A stretch of DNA of 64,000 bases from contig JANQQF010000126.1 in the NCBI GenBank assembly GCA_028285035.1, positions 62,001 through 126,000 of the forward strand, in the 5' to 3' direction. Origin of the DNA: Phycisphaerae bacterium (GTDB lineage: Bacteria > Chloroflexota > Anaerolineae > 4572-78 > J111). A model generated the notes under the pieces. It was not told the origin of the DNA, searched no databases, and saw only the letters and a list, made by a program, of their open reading frames with translations. Shown here in pieces: positions 26,551-34,817 of this stretch (position 1 is its first letter; every line of letters begins with the position of its first letter). The position numbers were made by a program, and so were the translations under genes.

Positions 26551-27138
26551 ATGGATGAAGCCCAAATTATAAAAGAAGCTCAACAAGGAAGTCTAGCTGC
26601 ATTTAACAAGCTTGTCTTAAATTATCAAGGGATGGCTTATAATGTGGCTTATCGCGTTATTGGTAATCCCGATGCTGCCGCAGATGCTTGTCAGGAGGCT
26701 TTTATTAAAGCTTACAAAGCCATCAACCAACATAAAGGTGGCTCCTTTAAAAGTTGGTTAATGAGAATTGTTACCAATGTTTGTTATGATCAAATTCGAT
26801 ATAAAAGTCGACGCCCATCAACTTCATTGGAAGATATGATTGAAGAATCTGAGGAGCACAACGCCAAATTAATTAGTGAGGCGGAGCGCCCAGAAGAATT
26901 CGCTATGCGTGGTGAGTTGGGGGATGTTATTCAGCAAGGGATCAGCCGATTGCCCGAAGACCAACGAATTGTTCTAGTATTAAATGATGTACAAGGTTTT
27001 TCTTATCAAGAAATAGCCGACATTATTGGTCAACCACTAGGAACGGTTAAGTCAAGATTGAGTCGAGCAAGACGACGTTTACGTGAATATTTATTAAAAC
27101 AGGAACTGTTACCCAATCAATATCGTCTAAACCACTGA
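26551..27138 (+). CDS. ECF RNA polymerase sigma factor
   Basis: 195 residues with the two-domain sigma-70 layout: region 2 (YNVAYRVIGNPDAAADACQE, FKSWLMRIVTNVCYDQIR) and region 4 (LPEDQRIVLVLNDVQGFSYQEIA, GTVKSRLSRARRRLREYL). It redirects RNA polymerase to a stress or envelope regulon. The downstream gene at 27333 encodes a probable membrane anti-sigma partner. A 195-bp gap separates the two, more than usual for such pairs, and it may contain a second promoter. Confidence 0.94.
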   Translation: MDEAQIIKEAQQGSLAAFNKLVLNYQGMAYNVAYRVIGNPDAAADACQEAFIKAYKAINQHKGGSFKSWLMRIVTNVCYDQIRYKSRRPSTSLEDMIEESEEHNAKLISEAERPEEFAMRGELGDVIQQGISRLPEDQRIVLVLNDVQGFSYQEIADIIGQPLGTVKSRLSRARRRLREYLLKQELLPNQYRLNH

Positions 27139-27332
27139 GGCGAGTAAGGTATACAACTCGCAAACAGTCTACAAATTAAAGATAGAAGGTTTATCTACTT
27201 ACAAATATCTGATTAACTAGTAATTGTTTTCGGATTAGAACGCCACAAACCATAAGGATTAAATTCGAAATATCCATAAAGGCATTTATTTGATCTTATG
27301 TTTTGGCATTGAAGTTTAGTTGAGATTATATT

Positions 27333-28010
27333 ATGACCCATAATACAAATAATTCCATGAATCCGGATCTGATCCAGGATTTACTATCAGCCTACATAGA
27401 TGATGAGGTTTCACGCGAAGAAAAAGTAAGAGTAGAGCAAGCATTGGCCAGTTCACTCGAACTTCGGCAGGAGTTTGAAGGATTACAGCAAACAGTCCAT
27501 CAAGTAAAATCATTGCCTTATGTACCTGCACCACGCCCATTCACTTTGTCAGAGGCTGATGTTCACCCAGTAAAAACAAAACCATTTAACCTATTTACGC
27601 TACCTTTGTGGTTAGGAAGTTTAGCTAGTGTAGCAACCCTTTTAGTTATAGTGTTATTTATTGGCTGGGCCATCGTTGGCCAACAAGTCGTAAAGCAAAG
27701 CACTGCGAGTAGTATAACAACAAAAATTGATGCGGAGATTCTCAAGGCATCGCCGTCAAAAGAAGCTGTAAAAGATAGTAGTAATAGCGACCAAGATGGC
27801 CCAATAATCAGCAGTACGGCAGTAATTGCTTCGAGAAATGCTACAGTAGAGGCGGCACAATCTCAACCAAATCAGGATCAAATTACTGGTGGGGTCACTC
27901 TACCTCGGCTATCATTATGGATAACCCTCCTAACTATATCTACCGTTGGTGTGGCCATCTTTGTTGGATTAGTAGGCTGGTCTATATTAAGGTATAGGCA
28001 AACTTTGTAA
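27333..28010 (+). CDS. Membrane anti-sigma factor without zinc ligands
   Basis: 225 residues. The first 60 residues (LLSAYIDDEVSREEKVRVEQ, LRQEFEGLQQTV) match the anti-sigma domain of the zf-HC2/RsgI-like type, but no His-x3-Cys-x2-Cys is present, so it should be a zinc-free version. Two hydrophobic helices follow, at about 88-115 and 193-218, with a Ser/Ala-rich periplasmic section between. It presumably holds the ECF sigma factor at the membrane until a signal releases it. The call rests on context and N-terminal pattern. Confidence 0.75.
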   Translation: MTHNTNNSMNPDLIQDLLSAYIDDEVSREEKVRVEQALASSLELRQEFEGLQQTVHQVKSLPYVPAPRPFTLSEADVHPVKTKPFNLFTLPLWLGSLASVATLLVIVLFIGWAIVGQQVVKQSTASSITTKIDAEILKASPSKEAVKDSSNSDQDGPIISSTAVIASRNATVEAAQSQPNQDQITGGVTLPRLSLWITLLTISTVGVAIFVGLVGWSILRYRQTL

Positions 28011-28034
28011 CATCTCTCTAATCATCGAATATTT

Positions 28035-28068
28035 GAGGCCTAATTGTTTGTAACAATTGGGCCTTTTT
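28035..28068 (+). terminator. Terminator of the sigma/anti-sigma unit
   Basis: AGGCCTAATTGTT / AACAATTGGGCCT stem with a 3-nt loop and TTTTT. Confidence 0.9.
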
Positions 28069-28201
28069 GCTTGTTGAATTCAAGATCAATTTTTGGCACG
28101 TTGACTTTTACTCCTAACAGCCTTAAAATTATTTTGTCTCAGGATAACACCTGCAGATCAAATAGGTATAAAATTCTCAGTTAGGTCTTTGTGGGGCATT
28201 T

Positions 28202-29122
28202 ATGACAACTCCCAATATATTAGTTGTTGATAGCGATGAAGGCTTCGGCAACATGCTCAAAGGTGGGCTGAATAGTAGTGGTTATTATCAAGCAGAATGT
28301 GTTCACAGTGGGCGTGCTGCTGTAATGTTCTTAAAAGCAACGCCCTGTGATTTGGTCATTATAGATATGGCTCTGGATGATGTATCGCCAATAAAACTAG
28401 TTCGGGCAATTCGCAAGGCAAAGCCTAAATTACGAGTTATGTTGATTCCGCTAATGGGACAAACTCTGCCTGAGAAAGTAACAACAGCACTAGAGATTAA
28501 TGGCATATTGACAAAGCCCTTCTTTGTCGGTGATTTACCTGATGTGGTCAATAAAGCATTGGGCATTGAAGCAAGTCAATTAACATCAGTCCCAGTGAAA
28601 CCAGCCTCGCAAGCACCCACCTCAACAGAGACAAAAAATGAACAGACATCAGATACACCGTCGACATCTGCATCTGAATCTTCAGAGCCACAACCAGATG
28701 TGCCTCCTCAAGTTGCACTACCTTCAATTCCTCAAGAAACTGTTAGCTTTTTAAGAGCAAATGAGTCAGAAATATTAAGACTATTAGGAGATTTAAATAG
28801 AGAGGTGCGGGCCGAGGCAATTATGCTAGTGGCCGGGCAAGAGTTGATTGCAAATGCTGGATTATTAAGCCGAGAAAAGTGCCGTGAATTAACGTTGTTA
28901 ATTGCCCAAAGTTCACAGGCTGCGGCCCAAGCGGCCCAATATTTGGGTGAAACGGCAGGCCGATTTACCCAAAGTCTCCACGAAGGCAAAGATTATCGCG
29001 TGTTTACACTTACGTTGAGAGAAGGTGTACTTCTATCATTAGCTTTAAGTTCAAATGTCCCCTTAGGCATGATCCGCCATCAAGCGCGTCTTATCGCTCA
29101 ACAAATCGAAGGGTACATGTAA
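28202..29122 (+). CDS. Response-regulator receiver protein with unknown C-terminal helical domain
   Basis: 306 residues. The receiver domain (about 1-120) has the acidic pair in VVDSDE, the phospho-acceptor Asp in VIIDMALDD and the Lys in ILTKPFF. The usual Thr/Ser position is Ile (MLIPLMG), which may alter output. A Ser/Thr/Pro linker (125-175) leads to a helical C-terminal domain (180-306) that I do not recognise. It has no DNA-binding motif, so the output is probably protein-protein. No partner kinase is next to it. Confidence 0.82.
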   Translation: MTTPNILVVDSDEGFGNMLKGGLNSSGYYQAECVHSGRAAVMFLKATPCDLVIIDMALDDVSPIKLVRAIRKAKPKLRVMLIPLMGQTLPEKVTTALEINGILTKPFFVGDLPDVVNKALGIEASQLTSVPVKPASQAPTSTETKNEQTSDTPSTSASESSEPQPDVPPQVALPSIPQETVSFLRANESEILRLLGDLNREVRAEAIMLVAGQELIANAGLLSREKCRELTLLIAQSSQAAAQAAQYLGETAGRFTQSLHEGKDYRVFTLTLREGVLLSLALSSNVPLGMIRHQARLIAQQIEGYM

Positions 29123-29136
29123 ATTCCTATTTATTT

Positions 29137-29433
29137 TTAGCGTCCACGTAGTCTCTGGCGGATCTGAGCACAATGAGCGCAGGTCTCTCCCTGGTAATCA
29201 CGACCACATCTCTGACAAGTTCGGGTAATGTTTGACTGTACTCCCGATTGATCAACTGAAGCGGCCACAAGAATAACCTCCCCTTCAGTTCGATTGGCTA
29301 ACCAATCAAGTAAATCAGTCCCATCAATCGTAGCCCCATTTAGCCCAATTTTTAATTCCCCACGTAAAACACTTGCACTCATTTCCGCAGCTTGTCGAGC
29401 CAGTCGTCGTGCTTCATTTTTTGAAATTGTCAT
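29137..29433 (-). CDS. Small protein with C-terminal zinc ribbon
   Basis: 98 residues. The first 70 residues form an unassigned alpha/beta domain (ELKIGLNGATIDGTDLLDWL). The C-terminus carries CQRCGRDYQGETCAHC, two CxxC pairs typical of a zinc ribbon. Its start lies inside the 3' end of rsmI (20-bp overlap), so it is translationally coupled to that gene. I do not recognise the family. Confidence 0.7.
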   Translation of the reverse strand: MTISKNEARRLARQAAEMSASVLRGELKIGLNGATIDGTDLLDWLANRTEGEVILVAASVDQSGVQSNITRTCQRCGRDYQGETCAHCAQIRQRLRGR

Positions 29434-30256
29434 TCTCTTTCACCTTTTGAGCTAATTCATACACCAGTTTTTTGGACCACCCACTTTGCAACGCTACAGC
29501 TTGGGCAGCTTTCTTTGCCCCGCTCCCAGAGGCCAGCAATTGGGCTACAGCCTGTTCAACTTGATCTTCGTCCCAGATGATCTCTTCAGTTATGGATTCC
29601 TGAACAACGAGGGTAAATTCACCGCGAGGCTCCCTTTCCTGCCAAATCACCACAGCATCAGCCAGCGTCCCACGCCAAATCTCTTCGTGTAACTTTGTCA
29701 TCTCTCGGCAAATAGCAATCTGTCGAGTTTCACCAAAACTATCTTTCATAATTACTAAAGTGGCCTTAAGTCGGTGGGGAGACTCAAAAAATATTAGGGT
29801 TGTTGGCCAGGAAGAAAGCTCACTCAATAGCTGGTTTCGGGCTGCCTCTTTTCGAGGTAAAAATCCAAAGAAAGTAAACTGATCTGGGGGAAGTCCGCTG
29901 GTAGCAAGAGCAGTCGTTATCGCGTTTGCCCCTGGCAAAGCAACAACGTCGATGTTTTGCTCAATCGCAGCATGAACAAGTCGATAGCCTGGATCAGATA
30001 AAAGCGGTGTTCCAGCCTCTGAGACCAGGGCCACATCTTCGGATACCAAGCGGTCAATAATCTGCTCTAACTTTTCTTCACGTGTATGATCATGATAACT
30101 TATCATAGGGTTACTGATCTCAAGATGTTTGAGCAGTTTTCCAGTTGTTCGTGTATCTTCCGTGGCAATGACATCAACTTCACGTAAAATGCGAATCGCT
30201 CTTAATGTAATATCTTCTAGATTACCGAGCGGGGTAGGAACAATGTATAGGGTCAC
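29414..30256 (-). CDS. rsmI: 16S rRNA (cytidine1402-2'-O)-methyltransferase RsmI
   Basis: 280 residues starting with GTG, overlapping the selA stop as GTGA. Signature strings are YIVPTPLGNLEDIT, EDTRTTGKLLKH, LVSEAGTPLLSDPGYRLV, LPGANAITTALATSGLP and FFGFLPRK. It is a tetrapyrrole-methylase-fold enzyme that ribose-methylates C1402 in the ribosomal decoding site using SAM. The C-terminal 50 residues are the usual helical extension. It forms a four-gene leftward unit with selA, a membrane protein gene and the zinc-ribbon gene. Confidence 0.96.
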   Translation of the reverse strand: MTLYIVPTPLGNLEDITLRAIRILREVDVIATEDTRTTGKLLKHLEISNPMISYHDHTREEKLEQIIDRLVSEDVALVSEAGTPLLSDPGYRLVHAAIEQNIDVVALPGANAITTALATSGLPPDQFTFFGFLPRKEAARNQLLSELSSWPTTLIFFESPHRLKATLVIMKDSFGETRQIAICREMTKLHEEIWRGTLADAVVIWQEREPRGEFTLVVQESITEEIIWDEDQVEQAVAQLLASGSGAKKAAQAVALQSGWSKKLVYELAQKVKENDNFKK

Positions 30257-31659
30257 GATTGTTCCTTTAAAGGTTCAAAATCGGAGAAGGTCTTACTTAA
30301 GATAGGAAGCATAATTTTATCTTGTTCGGGTAAAATTGTACGCGGATCAAATAGCAATCGACCATCCTCAATACGCCCAATGATAGGGGGTGTTGTTTGT
30401 CGTAATTGGGCCGCTAATCGATCAACGGAAGCAACTTTTAGAGCCAGAGCCTTTGAGGGTATCGTTTGTCCAGGGAGACTTCCTCCACCCACAGTTGATT
30501 GTGTATTGACCACTGTCAGGTCAAACGCAGACAAAGCCTCATTCTCCAACAAAATCCTACGCCATCGTTCTGCTCGACGTGCTAGGTTATTGATATCGGC
30601 TGATATCATGCGCCACACAGGTATCTCATCAACCGCAGTATTTTCTAAATAGGCTAGAAGTGTGGCCTGTAACGCTGCCAACGTCATTTTATCGACTCGA
30701 AAAGCTCGAATAAGCGGATGTTTTTTTATCCGATCAATCAAATCAGTACGCCCAAAAATTAACCCAGCTTGAGGCCCGCCTAACAGCTTATCTCCACTGG
30801 CTGTCACAATATCAATACCTGCAGCAATGCTCTCTTGAATCGTTGGCTCATGAGTTAACCCATATGGGGCGGTATCTAATAGTGTTCCAGAACCCAGATC
30901 TTCCATCACAGGAATCTCATATTTTTGGCCCAACTGAGCTAATTCAGCCAAGGTGGGTTGGGCAGTGAAACCAATGACCTGATAATTACTAGAGTGCACA
31001 GTCAGGAACATTCCAGTTCGTTCTGGATTGATTGCTGCTTCAAAATCGCGGATATAGGTTCGATTCGTAGTACCTACCTCAACCAGTTTTGCCCCAGATT
31101 GAGTCATAATATCTGGCACACGAAATCCACCACCAATTTCAACAAGTTGACTTCGGCTTAAAATCACCTCGGTATTCTGAGCCAAGGCCGTTAAGGCCAG
31201 AATAACAGCCCCAGCATTGTTATTAACAACCACAGCTGCCTCAGCCCCACTTAAACGGCATAACAAATCAGCAGTATGAACATATCGAGACCCCCGTGCC
31301 CCAGCTTCTAAGCTATATTCCAAATTAGAATATCCGGAAGAAACTTGCAGCATAGCATCTCTCGCTCGATGACTTAAAATAGCTCGGCCTAGATTTGTAT
31401 GGACAATTACCCCTGTAGCATTAATCACCCCCTCAAGAGAAGGGCGAACGGTCACATTTAACTGCTGAATAATTGATTGTACTAAATCCTGTGTAGAAGG
31501 AGCAGACTCCCCAGCCAAGATATGCACACGAACACGACTAGTTTCCGATCGAATCGCATCTACAACGAGTTCCCGACCGTGTGCATCAACTAATGTTGTG
31601 ATTTCAGCCATTTGAAGCAATTTATCAACACTAGGTAGTTTACGAAATTCATTTGGCAT
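30253..31659 (-). CDS. selA: L-seryl-tRNA(Sec) selenium transferase SelA
   Basis: About 468 residues from ATG 31659; a GTG at 31671, overlapping the upstream stop region, is an alternative start. It has the selenocysteine synthase layout: N-terminal LPSVDKLLQMAE, the INATGVIVHTNLGRA block near 80 and the PLP-lysine in TASGDKLLGGPQAG near 290. SelA converts Ser-tRNA(Sec) to Sec-tRNA(Sec) using selenophosphate. No selB, selC or selD is in the window, so a functional selenocysteine pathway must be confirmed elsewhere. Confidence 0.94.
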   Translation of the reverse strand: MPNEFRKLPSVDKLLQMAEITTLVDAHGRELVVDAIRSETSRVRVHILAGESAPSTQDLVQSIIQQLNVTVRPSLEGVINATGVIVHTNLGRAILSHRARDAMLQVSSGYSNLEYSLEAGARGSRYVHTADLLCRLSGAEAAVVVNNNAGAVILALTALAQNTEVILSRSQLVEIGGGFRVPDIMTQSGAKLVEVGTTNRTYIRDFEAAINPERTGMFLTVHSSNYQVIGFTAQPTLAELAQLGQKYEIPVMEDLGSGTLLDTAPYGLTHEPTIQESIAAGIDIVTASGDKLLGGPQAGLIFGRTDLIDRIKKHPLIRAFRVDKMTLAALQATLLAYLENTAVDEIPVWRMISADINNLARRAERWRRILLENEALSAFDLTVVNTQSTVGGGSLPGQTIPSKALALKVASVDRLAAQLRQTTPPIIGRIEDGRLLFDPRTILPEQDKIMLPILSKTFSDFEPLKEQS

Positions 31660-31663
31660 AAAG

Positions 31664-32041
31664 TTACTCACGCGTTAAAAAAAATATTTCAATTAAAATA
31701 AAAACGCCAGCTAAAACCGCCGCAACGGTAATGGTCAGTGTTTTAGTCAGTTGTAGATAGGCAATGACGACAAAAAATCCCCCTGACCAAGCACCTTGAC
31801 GAAGTAAACGCATTCGATCACGTTGAAGCCAATTGGGTTTAGCAAAGCGTTGGTTAAAAAAGGTTGTAAGTGGAATAGTGGTCGCACCAACACCGAAAAA
31901 CATAAAGGCAAATAAGAGTAGTTGTGGAGGGGCTAATGCAGCGGCAGGCTCAGGCCACAGATTAGTAAGAACGAAGTATAGCCCGCCAAAACTTAGTATT
32001 GCAACAAATGTAGCCCCAATGACCCATAGATTTTTATTCAT
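31664..32041 (-). CDS. Small integral membrane protein of unknown function
   Basis: 125 residues from ATG 32041, which has AGAAAG 6 bases before it; a TTG at 32068 would give 134. Four hydrophobic segments (about 5-25, 38-58, 83-100 and 103-122) with a short basic loop RFAKPNWLQRDRMRLLRQG between pairs. It resembles uncharacterised four-helix membrane proteins frequent in Chloroflexi. It lies directly before selA on the same strand. Confidence 0.7.
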   Translation of the reverse strand: MNKNLWVIGATFVAILSFGGLYFVLTNLWPEPAAALAPPQLLLFAFMFFGVGATTIPLTTFFNQRFAKPNWLQRDRMRLLRQGAWSGGFFVVIAYLQLTKTLTITVAAVLAGVFILIEIFFLTRE

Positions 32042-32099
32042 ATAACTTTCTAAATCAATAGACTTCAAAGAGATAATTATCTTTAAAGGAATAGATTAA

Positions 32100-32810
32100 C
32101 ATTATACCTCAAATAAAAGTAAACGTCATAAGATATCAAAAAGTTATATTTATAATAATCCACATATTTTCTTTTTATCTATATTTAAATTAATAGTATA
32201 TAGTAGAGTCTGTGGATATGTGGATAACCAGAAATTGGCACTAAATTTTGATATATTTAGGGGGAGGTGTATAAAAAAGGGGATATATAGTGGTTCTATA
32301 ATTATCCCTATTGATAATTACCTGTGGATAGTGCGTAGTACAAGTATGGTAAACTTTTAGAAAGACTTTCAAAATTTTGTCAAATGCCATATTTTCTATA
32401 TCTTGGTCGGACAAATGTTCTGGCGCAACATATTGTATTTATAAAAAAAGACACAACGAATTTTTATCAAATTCGTTAATTTAATTTGTGAAGTTATCCC
32501 CAATTGACCCTATTTATCCACAGTTATTGTCTAGTTATCCACAAAATTGGAGTGAAATGGATAAAAAGTAGCTAGATGAGCCAACGATCTCTCAAACTGT
32601 TAAATAAATTTAACCAAAAAAGTTTCCACAGGAATTCAGAGTTATTCTGGATTATCCACAATTTAAATGGGATAAATTTGACAAAGTTATCCACATTTAT
32701 CCACAGTTATCTACTAGTTATCCACAAATTTCTGGGATAACTTAACCCTATATTAAAATATTTGTAAAAAATGATCGAATATAGTGAATACAACTTCACC
32801 AAGATTAATT
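32100..32810. other. oriC, dnaA-distal part, with DnaA boxes
   Basis: A very AT-rich gene-free stretch. Perfect TTATCCACA boxes in the plus direction are at 32514, 32535, 32652, 32687, 32697 and 32718, and one in reverse at 32219. Near-matches occur at 32211, 32323 and 32494. The boxes at 32687, 32697 and 32718 are spaced 10 and 21 bp apart. This is the pattern of a DnaA-binding replication origin, on the 3' side of dnaA. Confidence 0.93.
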
Positions 32811-32848
32811 AAAAAAGCCAGCTCAATCGTCTTGAACTGGCTTTTTTG
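32810..32848 (-). terminator. dnaA terminator
   Basis: AAAAAAGCCAG / CTGGCTTTTTT outer stem with an inner TCAA/TTGA pairing; the T-run lies on the minus strand too. Confidence 0.85.
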
Positions 32849-32863
32849 TCAGTTGAGTAAGAG

Positions 32864-34282
32864 TTACGATACTTTTTGATATAAAATTTCTCGAATGGCA
32901 AGCATTTCTCGGCGAAGCTTATTGTCTTGCTCGATTCTCGAGGCGATCTTTTCCCAACCGTGCATAACGGTTGTATGGTCTCGACCGCCTAATACCTCAC
33001 CTATATGAGGAAGTGAGGCCCCTGTCTCTTCTCTAGACAGATACATTGCCATTTGTCGGGCCGCAGAAACATCTTTACTTCGACCACGGCCAATTAAAAT
33101 CTCTTTATCAAGCCGATAAAACTCAGCAACTTGTTCAATGATATGATCTACTGTCAACTCAGCCTGACGAGATACAATATCTTGTAATGCTTTGTTGGCT
33201 AATTCCAGATTTAACTCTTGGCGAGTCATTGAGGCGTGAGCGACAACTTTATTCAATGCCCCTTCTAACTCACGAATATTGTTCTGGGCACGGCGAGCGA
33301 CAAACTCTACAACATCATCCGGAACAGTCGCTCCCAACACTTCAGCCTTAAAACGAAGAATAGCTATACGAGTTTCCAAATCAGGGGGTTGTAAATCGGC
33401 CTGTAATCCCCACTCGAAGCGAGAACGCAATCGATCCTCAAGGGTGGTTATTGCTTTTGGGGGGCGATCACTGGATAAGACGATTTGACTACCAGAAGAG
33501 TGTAGCGCATTAAAGGTGTGGAAAAATTCTTCTTGAGTACTTTCTTTTCCGGCGATAAATTGAATGTCATCAATCAGGAGATAATCAGTATTGCGATACT
33601 TTTCACGAAATTCGTCAGTGGATTGATTTCGAATGGCATTGATTAAATCATTTGTAAATGTTTCAGATGTGGTGTAGGTGATATTTCGATCATTTAATAC
33701 CGCAAAATGAGCAATCGCCTGTAATAGGTGCGTTTTGCCTAGACCAACACCCCCATATAGAAATAGGGGATTATATGCTTCAGCAGGCATTTCGGCGACA
33801 GCCAAGGATGCGGCATGTGCCAATCGATTTGATGCTCCGACGATAAATTGTTCAAAGGTATACTTATGATTTAGCATTAAACGCTCTTTAGTATGGCCAT
33901 TTCTATAATGCCCATTACTGGTCCCATTTCTACTGCCATTCCCATTTTCTTGCTTTGGTAACGAAGGCTTACTACTTTTTATTTCTGGACTCTGGGGCTG
34001 TAGTAAATCCGGTGATGATAACGCTTCAGCTTGATTTTGCTGACTTACGACAAAATCAAAATCAATAGTACGCCCAACGATATCTGAAACGGTTCTACTT
34101 ATTGTACCTACTAAACGGTTTTCCAGCCAATCTTTTGCATAAGCGCTTTTAACACCTATGACCCAAGTATTGTTCTCTTCTGAGACTATGTATGTATCCT
34201 TTACCCAGGTATCATACGTTGCTCGGGTCATTTGCAATTGAAGTTGGTCAAGGGCAACCTGCCACACCTGACTCGCTGTCAT
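32864..34282 (-). CDS. dnaA: Chromosomal replication initiator DnaA
   Basis: 472 residues. Domain I (1-85) starts VWQVALDQLQLQMTRATYDTW. A Ser/Asn/Gly-rich linker (about 90-135) follows. Domain III has the Walker A motif GGVGLGKTHLLQA near 175, LLIDDIQF, and the sensor/arginine-finger block. Domain IV carries the DNA-binding signature GGRDHTTVMHG. DnaA binds TTATCCACA boxes to open oriC. Boxes flank the gene on both sides, so replication starts here. Confidence 0.98.
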   Translation of the reverse strand: MTASQVWQVALDQLQLQMTRATYDTWVKDTYIVSEENNTWVIGVKSAYAKDWLENRLVGTISRTVSDIVGRTIDFDFVVSQQNQAEALSSPDLLQPQSPEIKSSKPSLPKQENGNGSRNGTSNGHYRNGHTKERLMLNHKYTFEQFIVGASNRLAHAASLAVAEMPAEAYNPLFLYGGVGLGKTHLLQAIAHFAVLNDRNITYTTSETFTNDLINAIRNQSTDEFREKYRNTDYLLIDDIQFIAGKESTQEEFFHTFNALHSSGSQIVLSSDRPPKAITTLEDRLRSRFEWGLQADLQPPDLETRIAILRFKAEVLGATVPDDVVEFVARRAQNNIRELEGALNKVVAHASMTRQELNLELANKALQDIVSRQAELTVDHIIEQVAEFYRLDKEILIGRGRSKDVSAARQMAMYLSREETGASLPHIGEVLGGRDHTTVMHGWEKIASRIEQDNKLRREMLAIREILYQKVS

Positions 34283-34444
34283 TGCTTATTCTCCCATAAA
34301 ATTTATCTTAAACGGTTTATAGACCGTCAATTTTTGAGGTAAAAAATTCCATTTGAGCAAGTCGATTTGCTCAATCTATTTTCTAAACCTACATTCAATC
34401 GTTAACGGATGACTATAAGAGCGATACAGACTTGTGGAGATAAA

Positions 34445-34478
34445 TAACTTGTAAGCTTTTTGTCAAGCTTACAAGTTA
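34445..34478. repeat. 14-bp perfect inverted repeat in the dnaA upstream region
   Basis: TAACTTGTAAGCTT / AAGCTTACAAGTTA with a 6-nt loop, without a T-run in either direction. It lies about 165-195 bp upstream of dnaA, beside a DnaA box, so a regulatory or cruciform role is more likely than termination. Confidence 0.6.
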
Positions 34479-34499
34479 AATCCAGATACCCTCTCTTGT

Positions 34500-34740
34500 G
34501 TCCCTGTGGATAAAGGGGGACAAAGTGTTTCAAACTTCGATGTTACGTATAACCCTCGCTCACAGTCGGACTGCATTGTACCAAACCTGTTTTCGCCTTG
34601 CAATACCCAAAACTTAAAAACAGGGACCAATTTTTGATATTTTAAGAATCCTTATGACAACTAAAATATTTTTGTGGATAAGGTGTTGATAACACTTTTA
34701 TAACCTGCGTATAACTTTGGGGATAAGTTGGGGATAAAAA
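34500..34740. other. oriC, dnaA-proximal part, with DnaA boxes
   Basis: Reverse-strand perfect boxes (TGTGGATAA on plus) at 34505 and 34673, and near-matches at 34684 (TGTTGATAA), 34718 and 34729 (both TGGGGATAA). The orientation is opposite to the cluster at 32514-32726, so the two arrays face each other across dnaA. The gap 34283-34817 holds no gene. Confidence 0.88.
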
Positions 34741-34760
34741 AGAATATAGTTATGTAAAAT

Positions 34761-34794
34761 AAAAATGGCCTCCCGTTTAAGTGAGGCCATTTTT
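34761..34794 (-). terminator. lon terminator
   Basis: AAAAATGGCCTC / GAGGCCATTTTT stem with a 10-nt loop, read leftwards. Confidence 0.88.
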
Positions 34795-34817
34795 GTAAAT
34801 TTTAAACGCTATACAGA

